Of a DNA stretch of 64,000 bases, positions 21,723 through 33,232 are shown one piece after another. The stretch is from the NCBI GenBank assembly GCA_036346205.1, contig JARFJB010000102.1, positions 2,365,001 to 2,429,000 of the forward strand, in the 5' to 3' direction. The stretch is from Vesta saturnalis (lineage: Eukaryota > Arthropoda > Insecta > Coleoptera > Lampyridae). Position numbers and translations under genes: made by a program. The notes beneath the pieces are model-generated. The model had not been told where the DNA came from. It worked only from the letters and a program-made list of their open reading frames with translations, and did not search any database. The number at the start of each line of letters is the position of its first letter. Positions within the stretch are counted from its first letter, which is position 1.

Positions 21723-23345
21723 CTAAAAAAATGTAAATGTTAAGGCCTTGCACAGTATTTGCTGTTAACGCACATTTTCTATTTATTCTGCTGATACGGA
21801 TAATAACTAGTTAAAAATGCAGTGATTAAAAGCAAAGCAAAAAAAAAGGAATCACATTTGTGCGATTATTTAACGGAATAAAAAAAAAATTGGGCGTTTC
21901 CAGAAATAGTAAGTGTGAGTAAATTTTACATTATCATTCTTTTGTATAAAAATTTATAGTTTAATAATACTCACCCTTTTCAGTAAAAAGGCACTGTGAA
22001 TGGATTGAAAATTAAACAAAAAACTACATGCTTTTCTCTCGAATAAGTTTGGTATGTGCATCAAAATAAGCAGTGACAGATATCGAGACTTCAAGAGGTA
22101 ATGTTTTTACTATCACTTAGAGGAAATTCTTATCACCACGTTATCTAATCTTAGTCAGGACAATACTTACTGCTTTTCCAATTCATTAAAGCACAATTTT
22201 TGTATTCTTGTTAATTTTTTTTCAATGAGCAAATTTTAAAGTTCTCTTTTCTACTTTGTCATTTTCTTTGTGTTCATTTTTTAAATAAAACGTTTCCTTT
22301 GATGTGTATGAATGGAGTTGCAGTTCGTGAGTCATTACAATTATAGTATTTATTTAATAAGTGGTCATTTGCGATGTCCTAATTTAGATACTTGGTTAGA
22401 TGAATATTGTTGTGCTGACCACTATATTAAAAGGTGTTATAAATGATCTAATTTTTTTATGTTCTACAGATGCAACCGATGTATCACATTTGAAAAATTT
22501 GGCTTCTTTTTCATAAAATAATAAATAATTATTTCGTGAAATGAATGTAGAAAACTAATGTTTGTATTGGTAAGTAAAAAAATCAAATAAACCACGCTTT
22601 ATGAAAGGGTTCACTATGTCTTTGTTCCGTGACTTTGGATTGTTTGAACTGAAAGTGTCCGTTCCTGAAAGAGGATGTGCTTCTGTAAAGAACTATTATT
22701 TACTTACTGCGAATACTAAAGGCTATGAGTAAAATCTGCGATACGTTTCTGCCTAACATGACTAAATGGCTAAACTAATATGAAACATTTTACTATCCGT
22801 GATGAATATAGGTACATTTTTCGCCTCAGACATTTATAACATTATAAAATTAAAATTTCCATTTAATGCTGTACCATTTTTCTCTTCTAATTGAAATTGT
22901 TTCGATATCTTCTGCAAATATCGGGGCATGGGTTCAATCCAATTAATTTCATAGCGGCACTACTTTCACCACGCATAAGCCTCTTTTACTTTCTGGTTCC
23001 TCCTACTTTCACTTTCCCTTTGTTCCCGCACACTGCCTCAGGCTACGCAGTTTTTCCATGCATTTTTGCTCTATTATCATAATCTCGACCCTCCAAATCG
23101 TAATTGTTTAATTTGACAACAGAAATGCTGTTAAACCTTTACCAGATGTGTCATATATAGGGCAAAATAGTAAAATATCTGGTGTGATACAAAATACAAC
23201 CTTCCAACCTACAAAGTGGCAATTAAAAGAAATATTTGGCAAAAACCAAAAACTACTTCAAATAACCCCCAGCCCCCTCACCGCATCTGGAATTCCTCAA
23301 AAATTTTATCAACACCAAGAAAAATAAAAGCAAGCTCTAATACGA
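21723..23345. other. No gene; upstream flank of RhoL
   Basis: About 1.6 kb of AT-rich sequence that should hold the RhoL promoter and first untranslated exon, which cannot be placed from sequence alone. Near 23140-23230 a segment (ATCTGGTGTGATAC ... ACCTTCCAACCTAC) is the inverted partner of similar words near 4165-4200 and 3200-3235, suggesting an unnamed dispersed repeat. Confidence 0.4.
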
Positions 23346-23359
23346 TAATATAAATACGT

Positions 23360-23530
23360 ACGTACACACACACGCACTCGCGCATACACGCACACACGCG
23401 TACCCGCACACACGCACACAAACACACAACTACACGTACACGCACCCACATACACACACACACACACGCACGCACGCACGCACGCAAGCACACACACACA
23501 AACACACACACACACACACACAAACAGATA
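23360..23530. repeat. CA-rich cryptic microsatellite
   Basis: Interrupted (CA)n, (CACG)n and (GCAC)n repeats. Cys/Val-rich open frames on the minus strand here are artefacts of the repeat. Confidence 0.92.
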
Positions 23531-23545
23531 TACATATATATATAT

Positions 23546-24352
23546 TTCCTATAAACTTATATGACCAGACGTACCGTTTTCAATATACAGGAGTCAAAAG
23601 TTGAATTTTTTTTTCAGTTTTTGGTCAATATCTCGAGAACCGTATGAGATATGTTCAGCTCTCATACACAATTTGTGCTCATTAACTGCCTTGTTTTCAC
23701 CGTAAAATAAAGTTTTTTGAAAATTCAGTGGCGTGGATTTTGGGTATTTTGAGGGTTTCAATCCCCCTACTTTCTACGCCACTGAAATAAATGCAATTTC
23801 AAGGAGCGCGTTAGAACCGCCTTTATTTGCTCTACCAAAAAGGTACTCTTGGTTAACAGATCTAAAGTTGATCATTTCTGAGCATTTTATGAGAAAAAAA
23901 CCATAATTCGATAAGTAGTAATTTGGAATTTATTACTTGCATTCTTTCCAAAATGTTACGCCTAATGTTAATAAATTGTTAATAAAAATGATTCTTAAAA
24001 ATAATGTTTTCTCTCATTGAATGCCATTTTTCTCGGAAACAGTTGAGTTTAGAGCTATCAGCCACCCTTTTTGGTGTAGAAGGCATGGCCGGTTCTAATG
24101 CGCTTCTTAGAATTGCATTTAATTCAGTGGCGTAGAAATTAGGGGGGGTTGAAACCCTCAAAATGCCCAAAATCCACGCCACTGAATTTTTAAAAACCTT
24201 CATTTTACAGCGAAAACAAGTGACTTAATGAGGACAAACATCATATCTCATACGGTTCTCGAGATATTGTCCAAAAACTGAAAAAAAACTCAACTTTGAC
24301 CCCTTGTATATTGAAAACGGTACGTCTGAGCACATAAGTTCATAAGAAAAAA
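23546..24352. mobile_element. 0.8-kb foldback element with about 380-bp arms
   Basis: The two halves are reverse complements. The outer ends share CAGACGTACCGTTTTCAATA, the next part shares ATCTCGAGAACCGTATGAGA, then a CAGTGGCGTGGATTTTGGG / CTACGCCACTGAA module, then a GCGTTAGAACCG / CACCAAAAAGG module. The centre lies near 23940. No ORF of note. Within each arm the CAGTGGCGTG...TACGCCACTGA pair forms its own small inverted repeat, so the element looks like a hairpin built from, or invaded by, a smaller MITE family also seen near 28569, 29388 and 49902. Confidence 0.85.
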
Positions 24353-24409
24353 AGTCTTATTTTTTCATATATAATCATATCCCTCTAGGTACATGCTATT
24401 TCCGGCACC

Positions 24410-24413
<4 letters not shown>

Positions 24414-24465
<52 letters not shown>

Positions 24466-24649
24466 CAAACGCACGCGCACGAACGCACACACACACAAGC
24501 ACTGGCGCACGCACGCTTTCAGGCACACACACGCATATAAGCACATCTTACCACTCGCGCACATACCAACTCACGTACTCAAGCACACACGCACATACTT
24601 ACACACACACCCACACATCCGCACATACGCACACCCGTATACACACATT

Positions 24650-24700
<51 letters not shown>

Positions 24701-25205
24701 AGCACATACATACTCACACACACACACACACACACACACACTTTGAACGTAAACAGTCACACGTTTACCAGCGCACGCGCGTACATATGCACTCACGCAC
24801 ATACCCTCGCACACACGCACATCTGTACACACGCATACAAGTACATGCTTACCTCTCGCACACATACGTACACACGCACACGCGTTCACACACCTATACA
24901 CACATCTAAACACACACACGCACGCACGTGCTCACGCACGCATGCACTTACACACACACACACATGCACGCACACGCGCGCTCGCGGACACACGCACTCA
25001 CGTACATACCTTCGCACACGCGCACACCCGCACACACTAACAAGCACACTCAACCCGCATACACACACGTACGCACTCAGGCATACACATAAACGTTACA
25101 CGCACACCCGCGCAAACGAATACGCAACACGAATACACACATCCAAAGATTCACGCACTCACTCACATACACACGCACACACGTGAACACGCACACACGC
25201 GCACA
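24414..25205. repeat. (TA)n run followed by long CA-rich cryptic repeat
   Basis: A pure (TA)n run to about 24462, then about 740 bp of degenerate CA/CG-containing repeats (CACACA, CACGCA, ACACAT). Its His/Thr-rich and Cys/Val-rich frames are not genes. Confidence 0.93.
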
Positions 25206-25297
25206 CATGACAGACAGACATCAAGGCCGATATTTGCAAAACATTGAAACGAGTCGATTTAGAGTTAGTGAAAAGAAAATAGATTGCATAACCTTTC

Positions 25298-25640
25298 ATA
25301 GCGGGTCTAGGACACAACAGGCACTGGATACAATGCCCACACAGAATTTTGGTGTGCACATATCGGTTACTCTGGACACGTTGGCCAAATGTGATATGCG
25401 GACACAACGGCCTCCTTGGTTGTAACGGCCACAGCACTAGTTGGACACAACGGACACACTGGATACAACGGCCAAATATGATATGATATGCGGACACGAC
25501 GGCCACCCCGGACGTAAGGGCCAGAGCTCTATCTGGGCACAACGGCCGCTGGACACTACAGCGACACAGAATTTTGGTATACCCATATCGGCCACACTGG
25601 ATACATCGGCAAACGTGATATGTGGACAAAACGGCAAATT
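25298..25640. repeat. Minisatellite based on GGACACAACGGCCA
   Basis: The words GGACACAACGGCC, CACACTGGATACA, AAATGTGATATGCGGACAC and CAGAATTTTGGT recur several times in imperfect order, so the region is a higher-order minisatellite. A short inverted copy is at 29013-29100. The 156-residue minus-strand frame across it is cysteine-rich only because of the repeat. Confidence 0.8.
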
Positions 25641-25865
25641 TCGGCTCTTATGAATGAGTATTATTTTACGCTTGGCTAGATTTTACTGTATTGCATTGTT
25701 ATAAATTGATTTATATTTACACATAGTATTGTAACGTGTTATACGTGAGTTTGTCAATGTTACTGGTGAAGTTCTAGAGGCTAACATAAATATCTATATA
25801 TTTGTTATTCGAATAAACTATATTAAACTGTTGATTCGTTACTTTTATACTAGTCTGTTTATCGC

Positions 25866-27280
25866 TATAACTACGTTTCACATGAAATGCACCACTTAGA
25901 AATAATAATGCTATGATCTTGAAAGTATGGTAAAATAATGCTTTATTAACATGTATAAGATGATGAAATTTTGAAGGCAAAATATTAACAGTTAACATGA
26001 AAATGTAAATAGTGTGTAGCATTGCCACTCACAGCAACGCACGCGTTCACTCTACGAGGCATGCTTTCTATAAGATGGTCTATATCCTCCTGTGGCATTT
26101 CATCCCAGGCTACCTAGAGATGGTGTCGTAATTCATCCAAGTTGTTTGGGGCCCTGGTAGTTGCCTTAGTCTTCGACCCATCATGTCCCATACATGTTCA
26201 ATAGGCGAAAGATCTAGTGGTCGTGCAGGCCACGGCAACACTGGTAGCTGCACTTGACCTAGAAACCTTCTTGTAACATGTGCGGTATGTGGTCTAGCAT
26301 TATCTTGTTGCAAAATACCATTTGGCAACGTCTGCATTAACGGTACTAACACTGGCTCCAAAACATTATCAATGTAACGCTGAGCACCTAATGTGTCTAG
26401 AATGAGTACAAGAGGAGATCTTCCACCAACACGTATGGCACCCCAAACCATGACTCCAGGTGTTAAGCCTGTGGATCGTCTTTCAACAAACTCTAAATTT
26501 CGGCGTTCTCCTCGAAACCGCCGCACCTTCTGACGACCATCGTTTCGCCACAAACAAAAACCCGATTCGTCGCTGAAGACGATGTTATTCCATTGAAGGC
26601 CCCAGTCCCACCGCTCTTGACACCATGCCAATCTATCAGTATTATGCTCTTGAGTTAACTGGGGTCGTCGATACGAATGTAAGCCAAAAGACTTAATTCC
26701 CTGTAGATTGTTGACATTGATAGGTGACGATCAATAGCTCCTGTCCAGTTCCCCGCAACAGACCTTGTTGACTGAAACCTATCTCTTTTGGCCATCCGCC
26801 TAAGAAGCGTTCTTCACGATTATTGGTGCTGCGTGGTAGTATTCCACTGGGACGAGGTCGTTGAATGCCTTCTTCAGACCAAGAAGACCAAATGCGGGCT
26901 ACCGTGGTGTGGTCTCGATTAAGTCTTCTGCCGATTTATCGAAATGACAAACCTGCTTCTTTCGTGCCGATAATTCTACCCCTGTCAAAATCTGAAACTT
27001 TGGCAAAGTTTCGTCGTTGTCTTACTGGGAGCATTTTTTCAGAATATATGTGTCAGTTAAATATCCAAAAATTGACACTAAGCGACTACATTTCTTAAAA
27101 TGTATAAACAAAAATTGTTGATAATTGATGTTAACAGTGGTGCAAAGTACATAATGACTTGTTCTTTTTCCTTGAAACTTCCATCGTTTTCTATATGCTA
27201 CTCAAGCATTATTTTGCCAAAATTTCAAAATCATGTCATTATTATTTCTAAGTGGTGCATTTCATTTGAAACGTATTTTG
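25866..27280 (-). mobile_element. Tc1-type DNA transposon with about 110-bp inverted repeats
   Basis: The left end (about 25872-25985) and the right end (about 27165-27275) are reverse complements. They share GAAATGCACCACTTAGAAAT and AATAATG, then ATGAT(C/T)TTGAAA and AAAATAATGCTT blocks. The outermost bases are degraded, so the TA target site cannot be set exactly. A single transposase pseudogene lies between them on the minus strand. Total length (1.4 kb) is normal for Tc1 elements. Confidence 0.83.
26107..27040 (-). pseudogene. Tc1-like DD34E transposase, N-terminal half frameshifted
   Basis: The minus strand carries an HTH region (FDRGRIIGTKEAGLSFR, then NRDHTTVARIW, near 26880-27000) and a second HTH half, in frames that change. 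An intact catalytic run (26110-26631) follows. The triad is D in NNIVFSDESGFCLW, D in GILQQDNARPHTAHV and E in DLSPIEHVWDMMGRR, with 34 residues between the last two (DD34E). The start codon and a clean N-terminus are not found, and a stop interrupts the region near 26680. The protein would cut and rejoin the element at TA sites; this copy is inactive but not very old. Confidence 0.88.
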
Positions 27281-28568
27281 CGTTTATCTAGGTTGGTTTA
27301 TAAAGGTAGGTTTTCTACAAGGGAATTTTAGTTTACCATCGACTTCATTCCCAGAAACCTTGATGGTTGGCGCCTTTGTTTTTTTTTGTCTCCGAACCAC
27401 GCCGGAGCTAGCGCATTGACTTTTATTTTGTGCAGTCCCTACCTAAACTATGTTTTAAGACATTTTATTTACTTTTACCAACCTACCAAAAACGACAGTA
27501 GAAGGGGGGCACCTGAGGACCAAAACCTCCGCCACTTGAGGGTCAAAACTTTCGAATGGGCTCACCTGAAGGACCTGCCGTCGCGACATCCGAGATTCGT
27601 GCAAGCACCGAGGGGCGTCGGGACGCCCACATGACCGTGCCCATTTACCACCCCTATGGATTCTTTTTGGGGTCGTTTTTCAACCCCTAGTCGGAATTTT
27701 CAACCCCTTGATGATACTAAAAATTGAAGTAATGACCAAATAATGACTAAAAGAATAGAGATTTATAGCAATAAAAATTAGAAAATTTAAGTTCTGCAAT
27801 CGCAATTTTTACACAAATCAGTAGGACGGTGGGTTTATTATTTGGTTTTAAATAATATGGCAATAAAAATACTGTTATTTTGGGTTCATTACCTAATAAT
27901 AATAATGACGGACAGTTTAATAAAACATTTTATTCAAAAACATTATTTTGAAAATAATTTTCTTCAGCCAGGGAGGAGATGGAAACTCGTAATTAGACAT
28001 AAAACAGTAAAGTACTACACATTAATACTCATTTATTGCTGTTCATAACACAATAAACTTTAAAAATATGAACTTGTTTTTAGAAGATATAGATAAATAA
28101 TCCTTTTGAACGTGGATTAAGCTTAACATGTCACCAAGGATATGTTAAAAAGGTAAACGCCAAGCTATTCTCAGCACATTATTTGCAAGTGCTGTTGAGA
28201 AATACTTTTAAATAAATGTACATCTTAAAGATTCGTAAGTGGAGCCTATCAGGTCCAGCTGAACCTATAAACAATTATTTCTCCGTTAATGTGCGATTCT
28301 TCAGAAAATCCTTTTAAGACTTCCTCAAGAAACCTAATCTTTGCATGTGTATTATATAAAACAGCGCCATACCATCAAACTCACATAACCGGGCAAGGGT
28401 GCTTTCCAGGCCCTTATTTAATCTGCTTGTATTTTGCGGATGTACCTATATTGTTTTGCTAATGTTCGTTTCCAACAAAAGTATTTAATTTGGAATGCGT
28501 TTAGTGTTGTCTCGAATTTTGAATACCTAATTAGCTATTTCTATAATTAATCTAATTTCTATATAGTC
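27281..28568. other. No gene; short Polinton-TIR-like scrap at about 27645-27715
   Basis: Mostly AT-rich DNA. The part 27490-27640 is richer in G and C without a recognised product. Next to it ACCCCTATGGATTCTTTTTG and AACCCCTTGATGA resemble the Polinton TIR (11790-11930), so a small TIR fragment is likely. Confidence 0.4.
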
Positions 28569-28687
28569 CAGTGGCGATTGTTATCTCTACTTTGTAAAAG
28601 GTAATTAGCTAATGACTATATTCCTACAAATGTAGTATCTCTGGAATGTGTTTTAGGGGGACACCGTACTCGGTTTCTACGCCACTG
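28569..28687. mobile_element. 119-bp MITE with CAGTGGCG / CGCCACTG ends
   Basis: Begins CAGTGGCGATTG and ends TTTCTACGCCACTG. The ends match the CAGTGGCGT modules inside the foldback element at 23546-24352 and single ends at 29388 and 49902. No ORF. A target duplication could not be assigned. Confidence 0.6.
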
Positions 28688-29012
28688 TATTGCCATATTT
28701 AAATAAGAGTCACTGTGTAAGTCGCCTGGAATAATACTTCTCCCGAAAATTGCACCAAGTTCCCTGTAGCCGGTTCAGAGAAAAACGAAAACAAAAAAAA
28801 ATTCCCAGAAAAAAAGCCCCGCGGAAAAAACAACCCCAGAAAAGTCCCCAGAAAAAAATAATAAGGAAATAAAGTCCTCAGAACAAAAACATCCTGGAAT
28901 ATTACAAAATTTGGACTATTTGAGGTCAATTACACACTCATTATGTTTTCATTATACAAAATTATTTAAATAGGAAATGAAACACAAAGTCAACCACTTG
29001 AAATTAATGTAT
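28688..29012. other. No gene; AG-rich degenerate short repeat
   Basis: At 28780-28905 words of the type CCCCAGAAAAA and CCCAGAAAAAAAG recur, a low-complexity minisatellite. The minus-strand Phe-rich frame across it is not a gene. Confidence 0.5.
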
Positions 29013-29100
29013 AACGGTGTGACCAAGGTGGCCGTTGCGTCCACAGTGACCATTGTGTGGCCGATATGGACATACTAAATTCTGTGTGGCCGTTGTGTCC
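29013..29100 (-). repeat. Inverted copy of the GGACACAACGGCC minisatellite
   Basis: The reverse complement reads GGACACAACGGCCACACAGA, CATATCGGCCACACA and GACGCAACGGCCACC, matching the array at 25298-25640. This shows the minisatellite is dispersed. Confidence 0.75.
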
Positions 29101-29125
29101 GAACCCCTTCGTACCTACATATGTA

Positions 29126-31353
29126 CTGGTTGTCCCATTTTCGTATGTTTTACGGGCTATCTCGCTTATTTTTTAGGTTAGAACCTTGCGGTTTCAGGGA
29201 CACCGTGCTATTTTTAATGAAACCAAAGATGCACAATCAAATTTGCCATAGCCATCTTAGTTTGTGTGCTACAGGGTAATTTTGGAAAAATTGCATTTTC
29301 AGTCATCCCCTGTAACTCTGTTATTGTCAGACATATTAAAAAAGTAAAAACTGATATTTGTGGATTTTTTTACGTAGAATCTAGTGGCGTACTCAGATTT
29401 TCTTTAGAGTTTTTGAGATATTGACATAACCTACTTTTTTTGTATGGGACACCCTATATATTTTTTTAAAATCTTTTTCCTCTTGCCAAGAACTTTTCAA
29501 AAATATAGCATAGTCTTTGTTTATTTTTATAAATAATGTGACAAAATGATTTTTTTCTATAATTTACATTGATAATAGTGGATAGCCGTGGGTAACCATG
29601 GTAACGCAAAAAACAAAATAATTAACGTTCTGCCATTACTTAGGTATTTGATTTTTGAAGTTTTTGCTTCTCTCAAATTATTCCTGTTTACATTTTCCCA
29701 AATTTAGTGCTGATATTTATTGTTATTCGTTGTTTTTGTTTATTGTTATCGTTCTTGTTCTTGTTGTTGTTGTTGTTGTTTAATTATTTTTTAATATGGC
29801 TCGACACCAAAAATTTGAAAACTTTGAGAAATATGATATGAATACCTGCTTCATATTATCTAATGAAAACGTAGACCAGGTTTTAGAACTCTATCTGAAC
29901 AGGTCAGTTAATCTTTACCTTAGAATTTATTTTATATACCTATTTTGTCATATAGATATCCTGAAAGAAGACAACCCGACAGAAGAATATTTCAAAAATT
30001 AAAATTTAATCCTTGCCAACATAGATGTTTTGACAAACCTCCAACCCGAGTTTACAACAAAGAGAACGAGGAATCAGAGGTCAACGTTTTAGCAGTTGTT
30101 CAAGCCACTCCTGAAACCTCGTGCAGAAAAATAGATGAAGAGACCGGTGTGTCTAAAACAACAGTGCAAAGGATTTTAAAAGAACATCAATTCAAACCCT
30201 ACAAGTATAAACTTGTTCATCATCCGCACCCTGGTGATGCTGAACGTAGATTGGAGTTCTGCAATTGGTTTATAAATATGAAAACTCAGGACAATAATTT
30301 TGAAAAAAAAATAATTTGGTCAGACGAGGCACATTTCACAAATTCGGGAATTCTTAATAGACACAACTTGCGGTTTTGGAGTCAAGAAAACACCCACGTG
30401 ATTTTTCTTAGAGAGCGTCAAGGCAGGTTCGGATTTAATGTCTCCTGCTTTATTTTTAACCGAAAAATAGTTTGCAAGATTTATGAAGAAAACCTAAACT
30501 CTAATGGGTACTTACAAATTCTACCAGAAAAAACTATGAACATTTTAGAAGATATTCCACTGGCTCAACTGAACGATATATTCTTCCAGCAGGATGAGGC
30601 TCCAACCCACAATGCTAGAATAATACAAAACTGGCTAAATGAACGTTTTCCCAGGAGATGGATTGGAACAAATGGACCTGTTCGATGGTCGCCACGATCA
30701 CCCGATCTCTCGGTTTTGGATTTTCTTTTGTGGGGGTATTTAAAGAATAAAATTGATTCAAGGCAATATGCCAACATGCAACAATTAAAAATTGCAACGG
30801 AAAATGCTTTTGCAGCATTACGAAGACAATCATTTATTTTGGAAAATGCTATTAAAAGAATTTATAAACTTTGTGAAACTTGTAGGAGACATAATGGTCT
30901 ACAATTTGAACAATATTTGTGAAAAATTAATTATTTTGTTTTTTATCAATGTAAATTATAGAAAAAAATCATTTTGTCTGTATCTCAGACTCTTGTTCCT
31001 TATTTCTTTTGTTCAACAAATTTTGATACCTGTGACATTCTGCTCTAAAAAGACATTGTAAAATAATAACCAATCGATACCAATAATATAAATTACTTTC
31101 ACTGCTTTATTTAAATGGAACGATGAGTATACATAATTAACGCATGAATTCTTATAGGCATTTCAAATTGTTTTAAAGCATCAACATCGAACAGCACCGC
31201 ACAAACAACATACACTTTGATTTAACTCAATCATCCTTTTATAAATCAACGAAAAACAGGTTAAAACCAAGTTTTTCCATCTTATTTCTATTTAAGACGG
31301 GTTTATGCAGCACCCTACGCCCTGCAACGCCTTACGACGTTTTGGAACAACCT
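29126..31353 (+). mobile_element. DD41D mariner-type element (near-intact transposase)
   Basis: A TA dinucleotide at 29124-29125 precedes a terminus-like CTGGTTGTCCCATTTTCG. About 170 bp into it, GCATTTTCAGTCATCCCCTG and TGTTATTGTCAGACA mirror the long TIR of the 54497-56813 element (GCATTTTCTATTACCCCCTG), so the region 29126-29460 is probably the left TIR. A GTT-rich stretch (29720-29780) precedes the transposase, as in the 54-kb element. The right end is unclear: GTTTTGGAACAACCTG near 31350 is a weak inverted match. The right boundary is a guess. Confidence 0.65.
29796..30922 (+). CDS. DD41D transposase, intact with one 53-bp intron
   Basis: Exon 1 (29796-29902) and exon 2 (29956-30922), joined across a GT-AG intron, give an unbroken 357-residue protein. 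The join turns VLELYLNR into NRYPERRQPDRRIF, which is the expected continuation for this family. A helix-turn-helix region follows (SCRKIDEETGVSKTTVQRIL). The catalytic residues are D159 in IIWSDEAHFTNSG, D249 in IFFQQDEAPTHN and D291 in RSPDLSVLDFLLWG. Exactly 41 residues separate the last two, the DD41D (rosa-like) spacing. The protein would excise and insert the element at TA. Intact catalytic residues and no stops suggest recent activity. Without splicing, the first exon frame ends after about 67 codons. Confidence 0.85.
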
Positions 31354-31516
31354 GTGTGGTTAAAAAATTTTACATTCTTTATCGTTGTTATTATTATCAT
31401 TCAATTATTAATTAATCAAATATAACCATCATTATTTAATCGAGTTACATGATCGACACAAAATTAAATTTGTACATCCAATACATTTTTGCATATTTGG
31501 ATGTTGGCAGATATAA

Positions 31517-31520
<4 letters not shown>
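30923..31520. other. No gene seen
   Basis: AT-rich 3' flank of the DD41D transposase, ending in a (TA)n run (31521-31575). GC-richer text at 31305-31355 (GCACCCTACGCCCTGCAACG) resembles a transposon end. Confidence 0.4.
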
Positions 31521-31575
<55 letters not shown>

Positions 31576-31577
<2 letters not shown>

Positions 31578-32268
31578 TAAATTCACCCGCTATCCATTTA
31601 CAGCAATTTTAAACTCACAATTCTAGTGGCTTGGCATTTACATTAATTTACATTATATACACATAAAAAATGTCTCGTGCAAACTCAGGTTCATTATTTA
31701 TCAAACATACGCTCTACGCACAAGACAAGACTGCATATAACCAGTGCGTCAAAATAATCTTACAAGCTGCGGTTGCATATCTCAAACAAGGCTAGAATCC
31801 TTGTCCCATCACCTTAGTCCAGCATCAAGGACCAAGAAAATTCAGCTAGTCAAAACTTGTTTTGGAGCATCCCCATACCGTGCAATTGTAAAATATACCA
31901 TTTACTTAAGGCTCATTACTTTATTACGCAACACTATAGAAAAAATTAAGGTTATTCTCTTCATTTATCACTTCTCACTCTTTGGATTACGCAATACTTG
32001 GAAAAAATTTAAGGTCATGGTTTCACTTAGACTCACGACTTTATTCGCCAAAAATGGGTCAACCATCTCAAAAAGTTTCAAAGGTCTTTCTGTTAAAATG
32101 GGTTACAAAAAGATAGCCATCTTATAAAATACATATTAGTCTGCATCTTGAACAATTACAAATTCCTTCTTTAGACAAAAACCATAATTCTAAAGTTAGT
32201 CAAAAGCAACACCAAGACAAATAAACTTGTAACATGCACGTGCAAGCACAACAAATTAGCCACCCAGA
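31576..32268. other. No supported gene
   Basis: A 127-codon plus-strand frame (31744-32127) has no recognised motif; its middle repeats words such as ATTACGCAACAC/ATTACGCAATAC at about 75-bp distance, suggesting decayed repeats rather than protein. Confidence 0.4.
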
Positions 32269-32277
32269 CACACACAC

Positions 32278-32332
<55 letters not shown>

Positions 32333-33132
32333 AGACACAGACACAGACACAGACACAGACACAGACACAGACACAGACACAGACACAGACACAGACACAG
32401 ACACAGACACAGACACAGACACAGACACAGACACAGACACAGACACAGACACAGACACAGACACAGACACAGACACAGACACAGACACAGACACAGACAC
32501 AGACACAGACACAGACACAGACACAGACACAGACACAGACACAGACAGACACAGAACAGACACAACACAGACACACAAACACACAACACACAGAACAGAC
32601 ACAGACACAGACACAGACACAGACACAGACACAGACACAGACACAGACACAGACACAGACACAGACACAGACACAGACAACAGACACAGACACAGACACA
32701 GACACAGACACAGACACAGACACAGACACAGACACAGACACAGACACAGACACAGACACAGACACAGACACAGACACAGACACAGACACAGACACAGACA
32801 CAGACACAGACACAGACACAGACACAGACACAGACACAGACACAGACACAGACACAGACACAGACACAGACACAGACACAGACACGACACGACACAGACA
32901 CAGACACAGACACAGACACAGACACAGACACAGACACAGACACAGACACAGACACAGACACCGACACAGACACAGACACAGACACAGACACAGACACAGA
33001 CACAGACACAGACACAGACACAGACACAGACACAGACACAGACACAGACACAGACACAGACACCGACACAGACACAGACACAGACACAGACACAGACACA
33101 GACACAGACACAGGAACAGACACACACACACA

Positions 33133-33203
<71 letters not shown>

Positions 33204-33232
33204 AGACACAGACCAGACACGCACGCACGCAC
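32269..33232. repeat. About 0.95 kb of (ACAGAC)n hexanucleotide microsatellite
   Basis: Nearly pure ACAGAC repeats flanked by (AC)n on both sides. Small interruptions (for example at 32555-32600, 32680, 32885, 32962 and 33062) divide it into blocks. Five long overlapping open frames on both strands arise only because a 6-bp period keeps every frame free of stops. Confidence 0.97.

Noticed and set aside
24393..25186. His/Thr-rich reading frames on the plus strand and Cys/Val-rich ones on the minus strand
   Set aside because: Products of CA-rich cryptic repeats without domains.
25159..25629. A 156-codon cysteine-rich frame that looks like a small secreted protein
   Set aside because: It follows the minisatellite exactly, shows no signal peptide, and the repeat accounts for the cysteines.
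32269..33232. CRISPR-like regular array
   Set aside because: There are no unique spacers; it is a simple hexanucleotide repeat in animal DNA.
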